From: Acidisoma sp035492295
GTDB lineage: Bacteria > Pseudomonadota > Alphaproteobacteria > Acetobacterales > Acetobacteraceae
Assembly (NCBI RefSeq): GCF_035492295.1
Contig: NZ_DATJJK010000174.1
Span: 1-64,000 of the forward strand
Direction of reading: 5' to 3'
DNA: 64,000 bases
The notes under the pieces are model-generated. The model was not told the DNA's origin and searched no databases. It saw only the letters and a list, made by a program, of their open reading frames with translations. This document shows, one piece after another, positions 1 to 9,374 of this stretch. The translations under genes were made by a program, and so were the position numbers. Position 1 is the first letter of the stretch, and each line of letters begins with the position of its first letter.

Positions 1-455
1 ACCTGCAGGTCAAGATTGCGGACTGCGGGTTGGTATGCGACTGCGAGACCGATACAGAGATCTTGCAGAGTGTCCTCACACTCGAGCAGTCCACGAGCGC
101 GAGTTTGTCGCAGAGACAGATAGCACTGAGCGAGTTTAGAGATGGACAGAAGATCCGAGTTGGAATCCTCGCTTTTATTGCGCGGGGACCTCGCCCCGAA
201 TGAATCGGCCAAGGCCAGCTCGAGGAAACCAGCGGCACGGAGCCGAGCTTCCTCTTTCCAGATCGGTTGACCGAGAACCTCGGTGTCGTGATGGACAGCC
301 TTCAATGCATCTACGACAATTTCGAATAGCGCCAAGCGCCAGCGCAACTCGGGGGAAACCTCGCCCAGGACGGGTTCGGCCGCCCCCGTCTTGTCCGAGC
401 GTTTTATTTCCTCGCGGATGATGGCAGATAGCCCAGCAGCCTGAAGTCCGTCCAT
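1..455 (-). CDS. Unidentified protein, N-terminal part (runs off left edge)
   Basis: An open frame of 151 codons starts at an ATG at 455-453, directly after an in-frame stop at 461-459, and continues past base 1 with no stop. Translation looks like a real protein: acidic and basic residues alternate with leucine and alanine-rich helices, it starts MDGLQAAGLSAII and includes WKEEARLRAAGFLELALAD and CEDTLQDLCIGLAVAYQPAV. It has none of the arginine/proline/serine excess of shadow frames. I do not recognise a family with confidence. The last 50 residues faintly resemble the dimerisation helices of HWE/HisKA_2 histidine kinases, which would fit the regulator genes beside it, but no catalytic motif is inside the window. 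The ribosome binding site is weak. Downstream sequence outside the window is needed to name it. Confidence 0.6.
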   Translation of the reverse strand, partial: MDGLQAAGLSAIIREEIKRSDKTGAAEPVLGEVSPELRWRLALFEIVVDALKAVHHDTEVLGQPIWKEEARLRAAGFLELALADSFGARSPRNKSEDSNSDLLSISKLAQCYLSLRQTRARGLLECEDTLQDLCIGLAVAYQPAVRNLDLQ

Positions 456-619
456 TGCTCAATCTTTCAAGAGAGGGAGCGGCACCACGGAGTCGGGTGG
501 GAAGGATCGTGTGCCTCAGCCTGATCACGCCCGCCAAGGCGAGCCGTGAATAACGCCGCGAAAACTGCAGAGTTTAAAAGATGTCGTGTTTGAGGAGCAC
601 ATCGGCCACCTTGTCGCGT

Positions 620-1009
620 TCATTTCCTGATAGGGGAGCCCGAGGTTGCAAGGCTCGCTTCTATGCAGGCGAGTAGGTCAGCGTCCTTGAACGGTTTGGT
701 CAGATAGCAGACGGCACCATTCTTCTTGGCGCACTCCCGGTCCCGTTCATCCGGAAAGGCCGTAATGAGAATTGTCGGAATTGGGGTGCCTGCTGCGGCC
801 AAGTGGTTTTGCAGCTCTAGTCCCGACATGCCGGGCATCCGCATATCCGCAATCAGGCAGGAGGCCCTGGAGGGGCCACCGGCCCGAAGAAAATGTTCGG
901 CACTGTGGAACGATTCTGCAATAAAACCGGTCGCTCTCATAAGACCCAGGACCGCTTCGCGCACAGAAATGTCGTTGTCGACAATCGAAATTACGGCGTT
1001 TCCTGGCAT
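620..1009 (-). CDS. Receiver-only response regulator
   Basis: A 129-residue stand-alone receiver domain of the CheY/FixJ-N type. It carries the acidic cluster near D11-D13, the phosphoacceptor D55 in ADMRMPG, T83 and the conserved lysine K105 in TKPF. It has no output domain. It would take phosphate from a histidine kinase, and the hybrid kinase encoded upstream on the same strand is the obvious donor. Single-domain receivers often act as phosphate sinks, phosphorelay intermediates or protein-binding switches; which applies here cannot be told. It lies 166 bp downstream of the FixJ-like gene, so it may belong to the same transcript. AGGG lies six bases before the ATG. Confidence 0.85.
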   Translation of the reverse strand: MPGNAVISIVDNDISVREAVLGLMRATGFIAESFHSAEHFLRAGGPSRASCLIADMRMPGMSGLELQNHLAAAGTPIPTILITAFPDERDRECAKKNGAVCYLTKPFKDADLLACIEASLATSGSPIRK

Positions 1010-1175
1010 GTGCCCTGTTGCTTTCTATCCGACGGCCAACATTAGCGCTGCCAGGCGGCGCCTCGCTATTGCGCAAGAGGAGCGCGGTCATGGACTTGTA
1101 GCAAGGGCTCTTGCCCACTCGCAGTGGTGGGATTGACCCGGAGCCTAGGGGTTCTACGACTTTAGTATCGATCGC

Positions 1176-1802
1176 CTACGCGTTTTCGGCAGAGATTCCG
1201 AGCATGTCGGCCATGCGCACCAAATCGACCAAAGAGTGCGCGCGCATCTTGCGCATAACCTGGCTGCGATGGACTTTCACCGTTGTCTCGCTGACATCGA
1301 GCCGTCCGGCGATTTGTTTGTTTTGCAGGCCCGTGATCACGAGCGCCAGAACTGAGCGCTCCCGTGCGGTCAGGCCAATGAGACGCTCTTGCAATTCCGC
1401 CAAACGTTTGGCGTCCTGGCGCCGGGCGCGATCACGCTCGATCCCGACCTGAATGGCGTCGAGGAGTTCCTGTTCACGGAAGGGTTTGGTCAGGAACTCC
1501 ACGGCTCCGGATTTCATCGCGCGAACAGACATTTCAATGTCAGCGTGACCGCTGAGAAATATAATCGGCAGACGGATATTTGCGCTCGCCAGTGTCCGCT
1601 GGAATTCCAGGCCGCTTTGCCCGGGCATGCGGACGTCTAGCACAATACATGCAGGCGCATCCGGGAGTTTAGTTTGCAGGAATTCCTGTGCGGTCCCGTA
1701 GCTCTGCACCGTCAGGCCCAGCGACCGTAGCAGGTTTTCTATCGCTCCTCGCACGGACGCATCATCGTCCACGACGAGGACCACTGGCTGCGGCTCGGTC
1801 AA
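1176..1802 (-). CDS. FixJ/LuxR-type response regulator
   Basis: A two-domain transcription factor of 208 residues. The receiver domain (about 1-120) has D12-D14, phosphoacceptor D56 in VLDVRMPG and the TKPF lysine. The C-terminal LuxR/GerE helix-turn-helix (about 140-200) begins LTARERSVLALV and carries the ETTVKVHRSQVMRKM recognition region. It should bind DNA once phosphorylated by the hybrid kinase just upstream. The start is a TTG at 1802, supported by a strong AGGAGG six bases before it; the frame overlaps the kinase stop by four bases (TTGA), a translational-coupling arrangement. Length and layout match FixJ, StyR and TodT relatives. The target genes are unknown. Confidence 0.9.
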   Translation of the reverse strand: MTEPQPVVLVVDDDASVRGAIENLLRSLGLTVQSYGTAQEFLQTKLPDAPACIVLDVRMPGQSGLEFQRTLASANIRLPIIFLSGHADIEMSVRAMKSGAVEFLTKPFREQELLDAIQVGIERDRARRQDAKRLAELQERLIGLTARERSVLALVITGLQNKQIAGRLDVSETTVKVHRSQVMRKMRAHSLVDLVRMADMLGISAENA

Positions 1803-4800
1803 GGTGCCTCCTGACTGTCAGTGGGCAGTTGGAACTCGAATACGATGCCTCTCGGCAGTTTAGGCTTGGACAATAGTCGTCCGCCATGCGCCTCAATGAT
1901 CGATCGGCAAATCGAAAGTCCCATCCCTAAGCCGTCAGGCTTAGTCGTGAAGAGAGGCTCAAAAATGTGCTGCGCGAGCGCCGGGTCTAGTCCCGGGCCG
2001 GTGTCCCCGACCGCAACCCGCACATGGCCCGGCTCGGCCGGTGTGACGGTGACATGAAGCTCCCGCCTGCGATCCGCAACCTCTTCCATCGCCTGGATGC
2101 CGTTAACGATCAGGTTCAGCAGCACTTGCTGCAGTTGGACCCTGTCCCCCAATACCGGCCGGTCGCCGCCGGCGAGATCCGTGACAAGCACAACACCGCG
2201 CCGGTGCAATTCGCTACGGGTCAGGGTCAGCACCTCGTCGATGGCATCGGAAATGTCAAACTTGGCTATGTGAGGGCCAGATTTCTTGACCATTGCCTGA
2301 AGCCCCTGGATCACGTTCCCTGCCCGCATACCGTCGCGCTCTATCTGAGCCAGCATTATCCGCGCTTCATCAAGATCCGCTTGATCCCGGTTCAGCCAGC
2401 GCAGGGCAGATGCGGCATTCAGTGTAATCGCGACCAAGGGCTGATTGATCTCGTGTGCCAGGGAGGCGGCGAGTTCGCCGAGCGTCGTCAGCCGCGAGAC
2501 GCGGGCGAGGTCGCTCTGAACGTTCCGCAACGCCTCTTCGGCAAGCTTGCGTTCAGTGATGTCCATGACCGTCCCAAAGAATTCCGGGGCGCCGGTGTCC
2601 GTGAGGCCGGGGTGGCCAATACTTTGCAGATACCTGATCGCGCCGTCAGGCAGAATGATCCGATACTCCCGTTGGAACGCGCGCCTGTCCTGCGTCGCTT
2701 TGGCGAAGTTCTGCTCCAGCAGAGGCCGGTCCTCAGGGTCAACGCGGTCGAGAAGCGCATTGTACGACACCTGCTTGGCGGCCGGATCGAAGCCGAAGAT
2801 CCGGAGGAATTCTGCTGATGTGGACAATACCTCGGCGCCCACGGTCCAGCGCCAGCTGCCAGTCCGGCTTATCACCTGCGCCTGGGCGAGCGAGGCTTCA
2901 CTGCGCCGCAGTTCCTCCACGGCGCGCTTCCGGGCGGTGATGTCGACTGCGACCCCCGCATAAAGCGGTGGGCCCGAGCCAACCGGGATCACGAAGGTAC
3001 TGAGCTCTGCCCAGACTGTTCCGCCGTCCTTGCGTCGGTAGCGTTTCTCGACGACCTGCGTCTGGGGGCCGCCGGCCGCGCGCGCGGCGATGATGGCCGC
3101 GGTGGAGGCGCGGTCATCCTCGTGAGTAATGTCAACGGGCGAGAGGCGGAGCAGCTCCGCTTCCGAATAGCCGGTCATGCGCTGCAGCGCTTGGTTTACG
3201 GCGACGTAGCGCCCTGCCTTACCGACCAATGCCACGCCGACCGGGACATTTTCGAACAGGTTGCGCCAGCGATCTTCGCTCACCTGCAATTCGGCGTAGA
3301 GCCCGGCATTTTCGAGCGAGATCGCGGCTTGCGATGCGAGCAATTCCAGCACCGAGATTCGGGCCGGCGTGAACACGTAGGATGCAAGGTTGTTCTCGAG
3401 ATAGAGCACGCCGAGCAATTTGGTCTGTTTGACCAGGGGCAGGCAAAGAAGTGAGCGCACGCGCGTCCGGCTGAAATACGCGTCCGCCGCGAAGGGGTTC
3501 TGGGCCGCAGCATCATCCAGGATGACGCTCTGCCTTGTTCGGATTACGGTGTGGAGAAGCGATTCGGGCAGTTCGGCAGCTGTCACCTCTACGCGCCGAA
3601 GCGCGACCTCGATCGTCTTGTGAGCACTCCTGGCCTCCGATTCGATCTGCAGTTTGTCGCCGCGCAGAAGAATGAGCAGACCACGTTCTGCACCGGCGTG
3701 TTCGAGCGCGATCGTCATCAGGGTTTCAATGAGCCGATCGAGCACGATCTCACCGGAAACCGCCTGCGATGCCTTGACGGCCGCGCCGATGTCGAACTGT
3801 GCGATGGGCGTCCCGAGCGCAGTGGCCGACGGTCGCGTCATCCCGTCCTCGAAAACTCCGGGATGAAGCGTCTCAAGCTGCCGGACCTTGCCCATGGCGC
3901 CCCAGAGCGAGTAGCAGGATCGCGCGTTCCGGAGAAGTGCGGAGGATATCGTTTCGAGTCCGCGTGCTGCGTAGAACCGCGCGGCCACTTCCTGCGCCAG
4001 GCCTTCGTTCTGAACAAATCCATTCGCGCGCGCCTGCCGGATGGCATCTTCATAAAGGCGCTCGGCGTCAAGCACACGGCCGGTGAGGCGCGCAATCTCT
4101 GCCGATACCAGGGCGTGCTTGTCACCGAAGGTCGGTGGATAGGTTTCGGCCCATTCGCAAAGTTGTTCCTGATGTGCCGCGAGAAGTTCGCGCCAGCGTG
4201 ATTGCTCGTCGGCCGAAGCTTCCCCATAGAGCGCTGCCACTGTCAGCGCGCCATAGTAATAGTAATCCAGCAGCTGGATTTGAGCGGCTGCGGCCGACAG
4301 GAGCGGCTTCACTTTTTCAGCTGCCGCGAGCGCATCGGCGTAGTCGCCCGACAGAAACCGCGCCTTCAGTTTAAGGATCCAGTAAAAGCAGGTCATCAAG
4401 GTCATCCGGTCTTTGGCCAGCTGCGCCTCGAACCTTGCTTCGTCAAACTGTGCATCGCTGAAGGTCGAGAAGGTCACTGTCCGACCTTGCATAGTCGCGA
4501 TGAAGCGTTGCTGGCTCCGGACTATGTCTGCCGCGTCTCCATACCTGGCGTCCCGGGCAAAATCCAATGCTGCCTCCGACTCGCGCCATACCGCGTCGAG
4601 TGGATCATTCAGCAGGAGACGACCTGTGACAGATTGGTACATGCCGTAGCAAGCAAAGGTCAGATCGCCCGTCTCGATCGCGGCACGATAGGCGGCGCCC
4701 ATGAAATTGATCGCGGTTTCGACCGACTGCGTCCAGAAGGCCACTGTTCCCGCTGCATGATAGACCTTCGCCGGGTTGGCGACGAATCCATGCTTCTCGA

Positions 4801-7759
4801 CCAGATCACATGCAAGCTTGGCAAAGCGATAACCCTCACCGAAACGGTGAAAGACCGGGCCAAGGACAAACCCCAGCAGGGCATAGCCGAGCGTGGCAGC
4901 GCCACTTAGTCCGTGTTGCGTGCCGACCGTCACCATGCGGCAAGCGATCAGGCAAAATAGGTGAAAGTCGGTGAAGTAGGCAGGGGGCGTGAGAACCGAG
5001 AGCAGCTGCATGGCAGCCTGAAGTTCAGGATCTGTCATCAGCGGAAGATCAACCAGGCTCTCGATCGAGCGCCCATCGAGAGTCTGCCAGACCATCTTAT
5101 ACTCGAGCTGGACTTGCTCCCAGCTCGGGTGTGCCGGCAGTTCAATGCCGAACAGCCGCAGGCACTCCAGCGCGCTGGCAACAGCCTGCTGGTTTTCCGA
5201 CTTCATCACATGGAATTGGAGTTTGAGTTGGTAGATGGTGGCCAGATCGACCGTCGACGTCGCGCGCTGAAGCAAGGTTGCAATCAATTGCTCCGCCTTG
5301 TCGAATTCACCGGTCAGAAACGCGCACTCCGAACGCTCGAGCCAGAGGTTGAAGGCCAGCTGGTATTGGCTGCCCGAGTCCTCCTCGTCCAACAGTGCCA
5401 TGCCGGATTCGAAATAGCTGCGTGCCGCGGCATAGGCCGCCGAAGCCTTGGCTTTTCGCCCGGCACGCAGGTTGATTGCCGCGGCTCGTATTTTTTCGTC
5501 GCGGTCGACGAGTAACGCTGTCCCGCGATTGAACTGGTTCGCGACATCGAAGAGATGCTCGGCGAGGTCGTCGGCGGTCATGCCTGCCAGTAGCGCACGG
5601 CCGATGCGTAAGTGGATATCGGCCCGCCGGTCATCGGGTATCAGCGAATAGGCCGCTTGCTGAATACGGTCGTGGGGAAACTTATAGGCACGGTCCTGCG
5701 GCAGGACGAGCCCGGAATGAACCGCTTCCCAAAGGGCCGCTTGTGTCGCCGCCTCAGCCTCCCCACGCACCAGGGCCAGAGTGGCACTCTCGGCAACGTT
5801 GCCTAGGCAGGCGAGTTGTTGGACGGCTTCGCGGGTGCCGGGGACAAGCCGCCGCAGTTTGCCCACCATGAGATCCACGACATTGTCGGTGTAGTTTTGG
5901 GCGCGAATGCGGTCGACATCCCATTGCCAGGCAAGCGTGCCACGGTCGAAGGTGAGCAACTCTTCCTCGGCCAGCGCCGTCAGGAACTGGATCGCGAAGA
6001 AGGGATTGCCGCTCGTTTTCTCCTTCACCAACCGTGCCAGCGGGCGCGCGCTTTGCGGCGTGCTATGCAGCCCGTCGGCAATCAGCCTGCTAACATCCTC
6101 CAGACGGAGGGGTGCCAACACGATCTCCTCGACCCGCCCACCGCCTGCGCGGATCGCCTTGAGCGTCCGCAGGAGCGGATGCGTCGGTCCGACCTCGTTG
6201 TCCCGGTAAGCTCCGATCAGCATGAGGTGCCGCACCTCGGAATGCGTCAACAGGTGCTCGAGGAGGTCGAGCGTGGCCGTGTCCAGCCACTGCAAATCGT
6301 CAAGAAATAAGGCGAGCGGGTGCTCCTGCCGCGCGAAGACGCCGAGGAAGCGCCGGAAGGCCATCTGGAAGCGGTTCTGCGCGTCCTGCGGCGGCAGATC
6401 CGGGACCGGCGGCTGTTTGTCAATCACGAGTTCCAGCTCGGGAACAAGGTTGACGATGAGCTGGCCGTTCGGGCCCAGCGCCTCGTTCAGGGCAGTTCGC
6501 CATCGGCCAAGAGCCGCTTCGCTCTGGCCCAGAAGCGGGCGCACAAGGTTCCCAAATGCTTGGGCCAGGGTGGCGTAAGGGATGTCATGCTTATACTGGT
6601 CGAACTTGCCGGACGCGAACAAGCCACGCGACGGGACCAGCGACCTGTGCATCTCATTCACTACCGAGGACTTGCCGATTCCGGAATAACCGGACACCAG
6701 CACCAGTTCGGGCGTGCCGCCTGCCACCACACGGTCGAAGGTTGCGAGCAGGCGGTCGATCTCGCCCTCGCGCCCATACAGTCGCTCCGGGAGCAGCAGA
6801 CGGTCCGGCACGTCCCGTTGCCCGACCGGGAATGGCGCAATGCCGCCGGTCGCCTGCCATGCCGACAGGCAGCGCTGCAGGTCAATTGCAAGGCCGACAG
6901 CCGTCTGGTAGCGGTCGTCCGCAGTCTTGGCGAGCAGCTTCAATACGATCGTCGATAGAACCCCGGGGATCCCAGGAATCCGTTCGCCGGGCGGCACGGG
7001 CTGTCGGGCGATATGGCAGTGCACCCATTCCATCGGATCCGCCGCGATGAAGGGCAGCCCTCCGGTCAGCATCTCGTAGAAGATAATGCCAAGCGCGTAG
7101 AGATCACTCCGAGAGTCGATCGAGCGGTTCATCCGCCCGGTCTGTTCGGGCGCCATATAGGCTAGCGTGCCGGCGATGACCTCGGGCGGTGACGGCGCCT
7201 GACGCTCGCGGGGCAGCCGCGAGGCGATCCCGAAGCCGGTCAGCCAGACACCACTGTTGGCCGGGTCGACAAGGATATTGGCTGGTTTGAGGTCCTTATG
7301 GACCAGCCCCTGCGCATGCATCCGGCCGACCGCCGCCGCGAGCGGGACGGCAATGCGCAGGAAATCCAGCACCTCCATCGGCCGGCCGAGCATATGATCG
7401 AGCGGCTCCCCGCCCGAATCAGCCAAAACCAGCGTGAGCCCACCCCCGCGCCGGAGTAGTTCGACCGGAATGACAGCCCATTCGCCGCCAAGCTCGGCCC
7501 GCATCGCGTATTCATGTTCAAGCCGATGGAGCAATCCAGGGGAAGAGCCGTCGGCGCGAGCCAACAGGATCGGCGCCAGGCCCTCGCCGAGCCCCCTGAA
7601 CAGTGTTGGTGGGCCCTCCCCTAGATGAGAGAGCGCGTAACCCGACAGTTCCGTCACGAGGAACCTTCTACCGGCGGCGGTCGTCCCGCTCGCCCTTGCG
7701 TACCGCTCTCGATGCGGTACCCTTCGCCATTCTACCAGAATGTTGTTGCGGTTTGACAC
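1799..7759 (-). CDS. Trifunctional Ser/Thr kinase-like / AAA ATPase / sensor histidine kinase
   Basis: A giant cytosolic sensor of 1986 residues with no membrane segment. In order: a protein-kinase-like domain (1-300, HKDLKPAN at 154-161), a STAND-type AAA ATPase (Walker A GYSGIGKSS at 357-365, Walker B ALFLDDLQWLD), a long helical TPR-like region (about 650-1290), a GAF domain (about 1330-1490), two PAS domains (about 1500-1740), a HisKA domain with H1769 in AHEINQPL, and an HATPase domain with DTGPGL and GLGMGLS. The DFG metal-binding motif of the kinase domain reads TGFG (174-177), so Ser/Thr kinase activity is doubtful. The family is known from cyanobacteria and proteobacteria as trifunctional kinases. 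The GTG start at 7759 has a weak ribosome site. The FixJ-like regulator overlaps the stop and is the likely phosphate acceptor. Confidence 0.9.
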   Translation of the reverse strand: MSNRNNILVEWRRVPHRERYARASGTTAAGRRFLVTELSGYALSHLGEGPPTLFRGLGEGLAPILLARADGSSPGLLHRLEHEYAMRAELGGEWAVIPVELLRRGGGLTLVLADSGGEPLDHMLGRPMEVLDFLRIAVPLAAAVGRMHAQGLVHKDLKPANILVDPANSGVWLTGFGIASRLPRERQAPSPPEVIAGTLAYMAPEQTGRMNRSIDSRSDLYALGIIFYEMLTGGLPFIAADPMEWVHCHIARQPVPPGERIPGIPGVLSTIVLKLLAKTADDRYQTAVGLAIDLQRCLSAWQATGGIAPFPVGQRDVPDRLLLPERLYGREGEIDRLLATFDRVVAGGTPELVLVSGYSGIGKSSVVNEMHRSLVPSRGLFASGKFDQYKHDIPYATLAQAFGNLVRPLLGQSEAALGRWRTALNEALGPNGQLIVNLVPELELVIDKQPPVPDLPPQDAQNRFQMAFRRFLGVFARQEHPLALFLDDLQWLDTATLDLLEHLLTHSEVRHLMLIGAYRDNEVGPTHPLLRTLKAIRAGGGRVEEIVLAPLRLEDVSRLIADGLHSTPQSARPLARLVKEKTSGNPFFAIQFLTALAEEELLTFDRGTLAWQWDVDRIRAQNYTDNVVDLMVGKLRRLVPGTREAVQQLACLGNVAESATLALVRGEAEAATQAALWEAVHSGLVLPQDRAYKFPHDRIQQAAYSLIPDDRRADIHLRIGRALLAGMTADDLAEHLFDVANQFNRGTALLVDRDEKIRAAAINLRAGRKAKASAAYAAARSYFESGMALLDEEDSGSQYQLAFNLWLERSECAFLTGEFDKAEQLIATLLQRATSTVDLATIYQLKLQFHVMKSENQQAVASALECLRLFGIELPAHPSWEQVQLEYKMVWQTLDGRSIESLVDLPLMTDPELQAAMQLLSVLTPPAYFTDFHLFCLIACRMVTVGTQHGLSGAATLGYALLGFVLGPVFHRFGEGYRFAKLACDLVEKHGFVANPAKVYHAAGTVAFWTQSVETAINFMGAAYRAAIETGDLTFACYGMYQSVTGRLLLNDPLDAVWRESEAALDFARDARYGDAADIVRSQQRFIATMQGRTVTFSTFSDAQFDEARFEAQLAKDRMTLMTCFYWILKLKARFLSGDYADALAAAEKVKPLLSAAAAQIQLLDYYYYGALTVAALYGEASADEQSRWRELLAAHQEQLCEWAETYPPTFGDKHALVSAEIARLTGRVLDAERLYEDAIRQARANGFVQNEGLAQEVAARFYAARGLETISSALLRNARSCYSLWGAMGKVRQLETLHPGVFEDGMTRPSATALGTPIAQFDIGAAVKASQAVSGEIVLDRLIETLMTIALEHAGAERGLLILLRGDKLQIESEARSAHKTIEVALRRVEVTAAELPESLLHTVIRTRQSVILDDAAAQNPFAADAYFSRTRVRSLLCLPLVKQTKLLGVLYLENNLASYVFTPARISVLELLASQAAISLENAGLYAELQVSEDRWRNLFENVPVGVALVGKAGRYVAVNQALQRMTGYSEAELLRLSPVDITHEDDRASTAAIIAARAAGGPQTQVVEKRYRRKDGGTVWAELSTFVIPVGSGPPLYAGVAVDITARKRAVEELRRSEASLAQAQVISRTGSWRWTVGAEVLSTSAEFLRIFGFDPAAKQVSYNALLDRVDPEDRPLLEQNFAKATQDRRAFQREYRIILPDGAIRYLQSIGHPGLTDTGAPEFFGTVMDITERKLAEEALRNVQSDLARVSRLTTLGELAASLAHEINQPLVAITLNAASALRWLNRDQADLDEARIMLAQIERDGMRAGNVIQGLQAMVKKSGPHIAKFDISDAIDEVLTLTRSELHRRGVVLVTDLAGGDRPVLGDRVQLQQVLLNLIVNGIQAMEEVADRRRELHVTVTPAEPGHVRVAVGDTGPGLDPALAQHIFEPLFTTKPDGLGMGLSICRSIIEAHGGRLLSKPKLPRGIVFEFQLPTDSQEAP

Positions 7760-7990
7760 GAAAAACGGTTCGTCCGTCGATCGCGTGGGGATTGCAAAAT
7801 TCCTGCCGGGTCACATTACCGCGCTGCGAGGGACCTTGAGCGCAGGGTGATCACAGGTAACTTGCCTGAGCGACCAATCGCGATGACGGCGCGGGTTTCG
7901 ATGAATTCACTGACCGTTCCGACGTGATGGCCCAATGCACAGGCGGCGCCGACGCGCTTAATCGCTCCAGTAACTAGTTTAGTTGATCTA

Positions 7991-8672
7991 TCATCGTTTT
8001 ATAACTTGCGCCTTTGCCTCCGCAATCAGCTTCAGCACCAGGGGCTCCAGTCTTCTGACTTCAATATCCACACCCGCGGCATTCGGATGAAGCCCGTCCG
8101 GCTGGGCATATTCTGGATGGCCAACAAGGCCCTGAAGAAAGAAGGGATCATAGATCAGCCCCGGCCGCTTGCCGAGATCGGCGAAAACCGCCTTGAACCT
8201 GTCGTCGTAGTCATTGCCGAGATTGGGTGGAGCGATCATGCCGGTCAGCAGCACCGGGATGTGTCGGGACTGCAGCTGATCGAGGATATAGGTGAGGTTA
8301 TGCCTCATCAGCGAGGGATCGAGCGCCCGCAGCGCGTCATTGCCGCCAAGCTCGACGATTGCGGCGTCTACCGGGCCGCCGCCGAGCGCCCAATCGAGTC
8401 GCGCCGCCGCATCTGTCGTTGTGTCGCCCGAAACCGCAGCGTCCACCAGAATAACAGCAGTGCCCTGTGCCTTCAACGCGGCGGCAAGCTTCGCTTGAAA
8501 CCCGTCCTTTTTTGGCAGTCCATAGCCTGCGGTGAGCGAGTCGCCGAGGATCATCAGGTGCACCGGCGCCGCCTCAGCTCTGCTCAGACTCATCATGGTT
8601 CCCATGATGAAGAGCAGCAGCGCAAGAATTGCGCGCTTCGCAGTGCCGATCCCGCCACTATATGAGCCTCGC

Positions 8673-8674
<2 letters not shown>
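7991..8674 (-). CDS. tesA: TesA-type SGNH/GDSL esterase (arylesterase/lysophospholipase)
   Basis: A 227-residue secreted SGNH hydrolase. A signal peptide (about 1-36, hydrophobic stretch AILALLLFIMG ending in AEAAP) precedes block I GDSLTAGYG with the nucleophile serine, block III GGNDAL with the oxyanion asparagine, and block V DGLHPN with the catalytic aspartate and histidine. The family hydrolyses thioesters, arylesters and lysophospholipids in the periplasm. A longer in-frame extension exists, but upstream codons only mirror the opposite ABC gene. The ATG at 8674 has GGGGAG ten bases upstream and gives a complete signal peptide. It diverges from a YbbA/YbbP ABC pair, an arrangement shared with tesA-ybbAP in enterobacteria. 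Confidence 0.9.

Positions 8675-9370
<696 letters not shown>

Positions 9371-9374
<4 letters not shown>

Noticed and set aside
175..537. 120-codon minus-strand frame near the left edge
   Set aside because: Arginine, glycine and proline-rich composition without motifs. The neighbouring frame starting at 455 reads as a better protein over the same bases.
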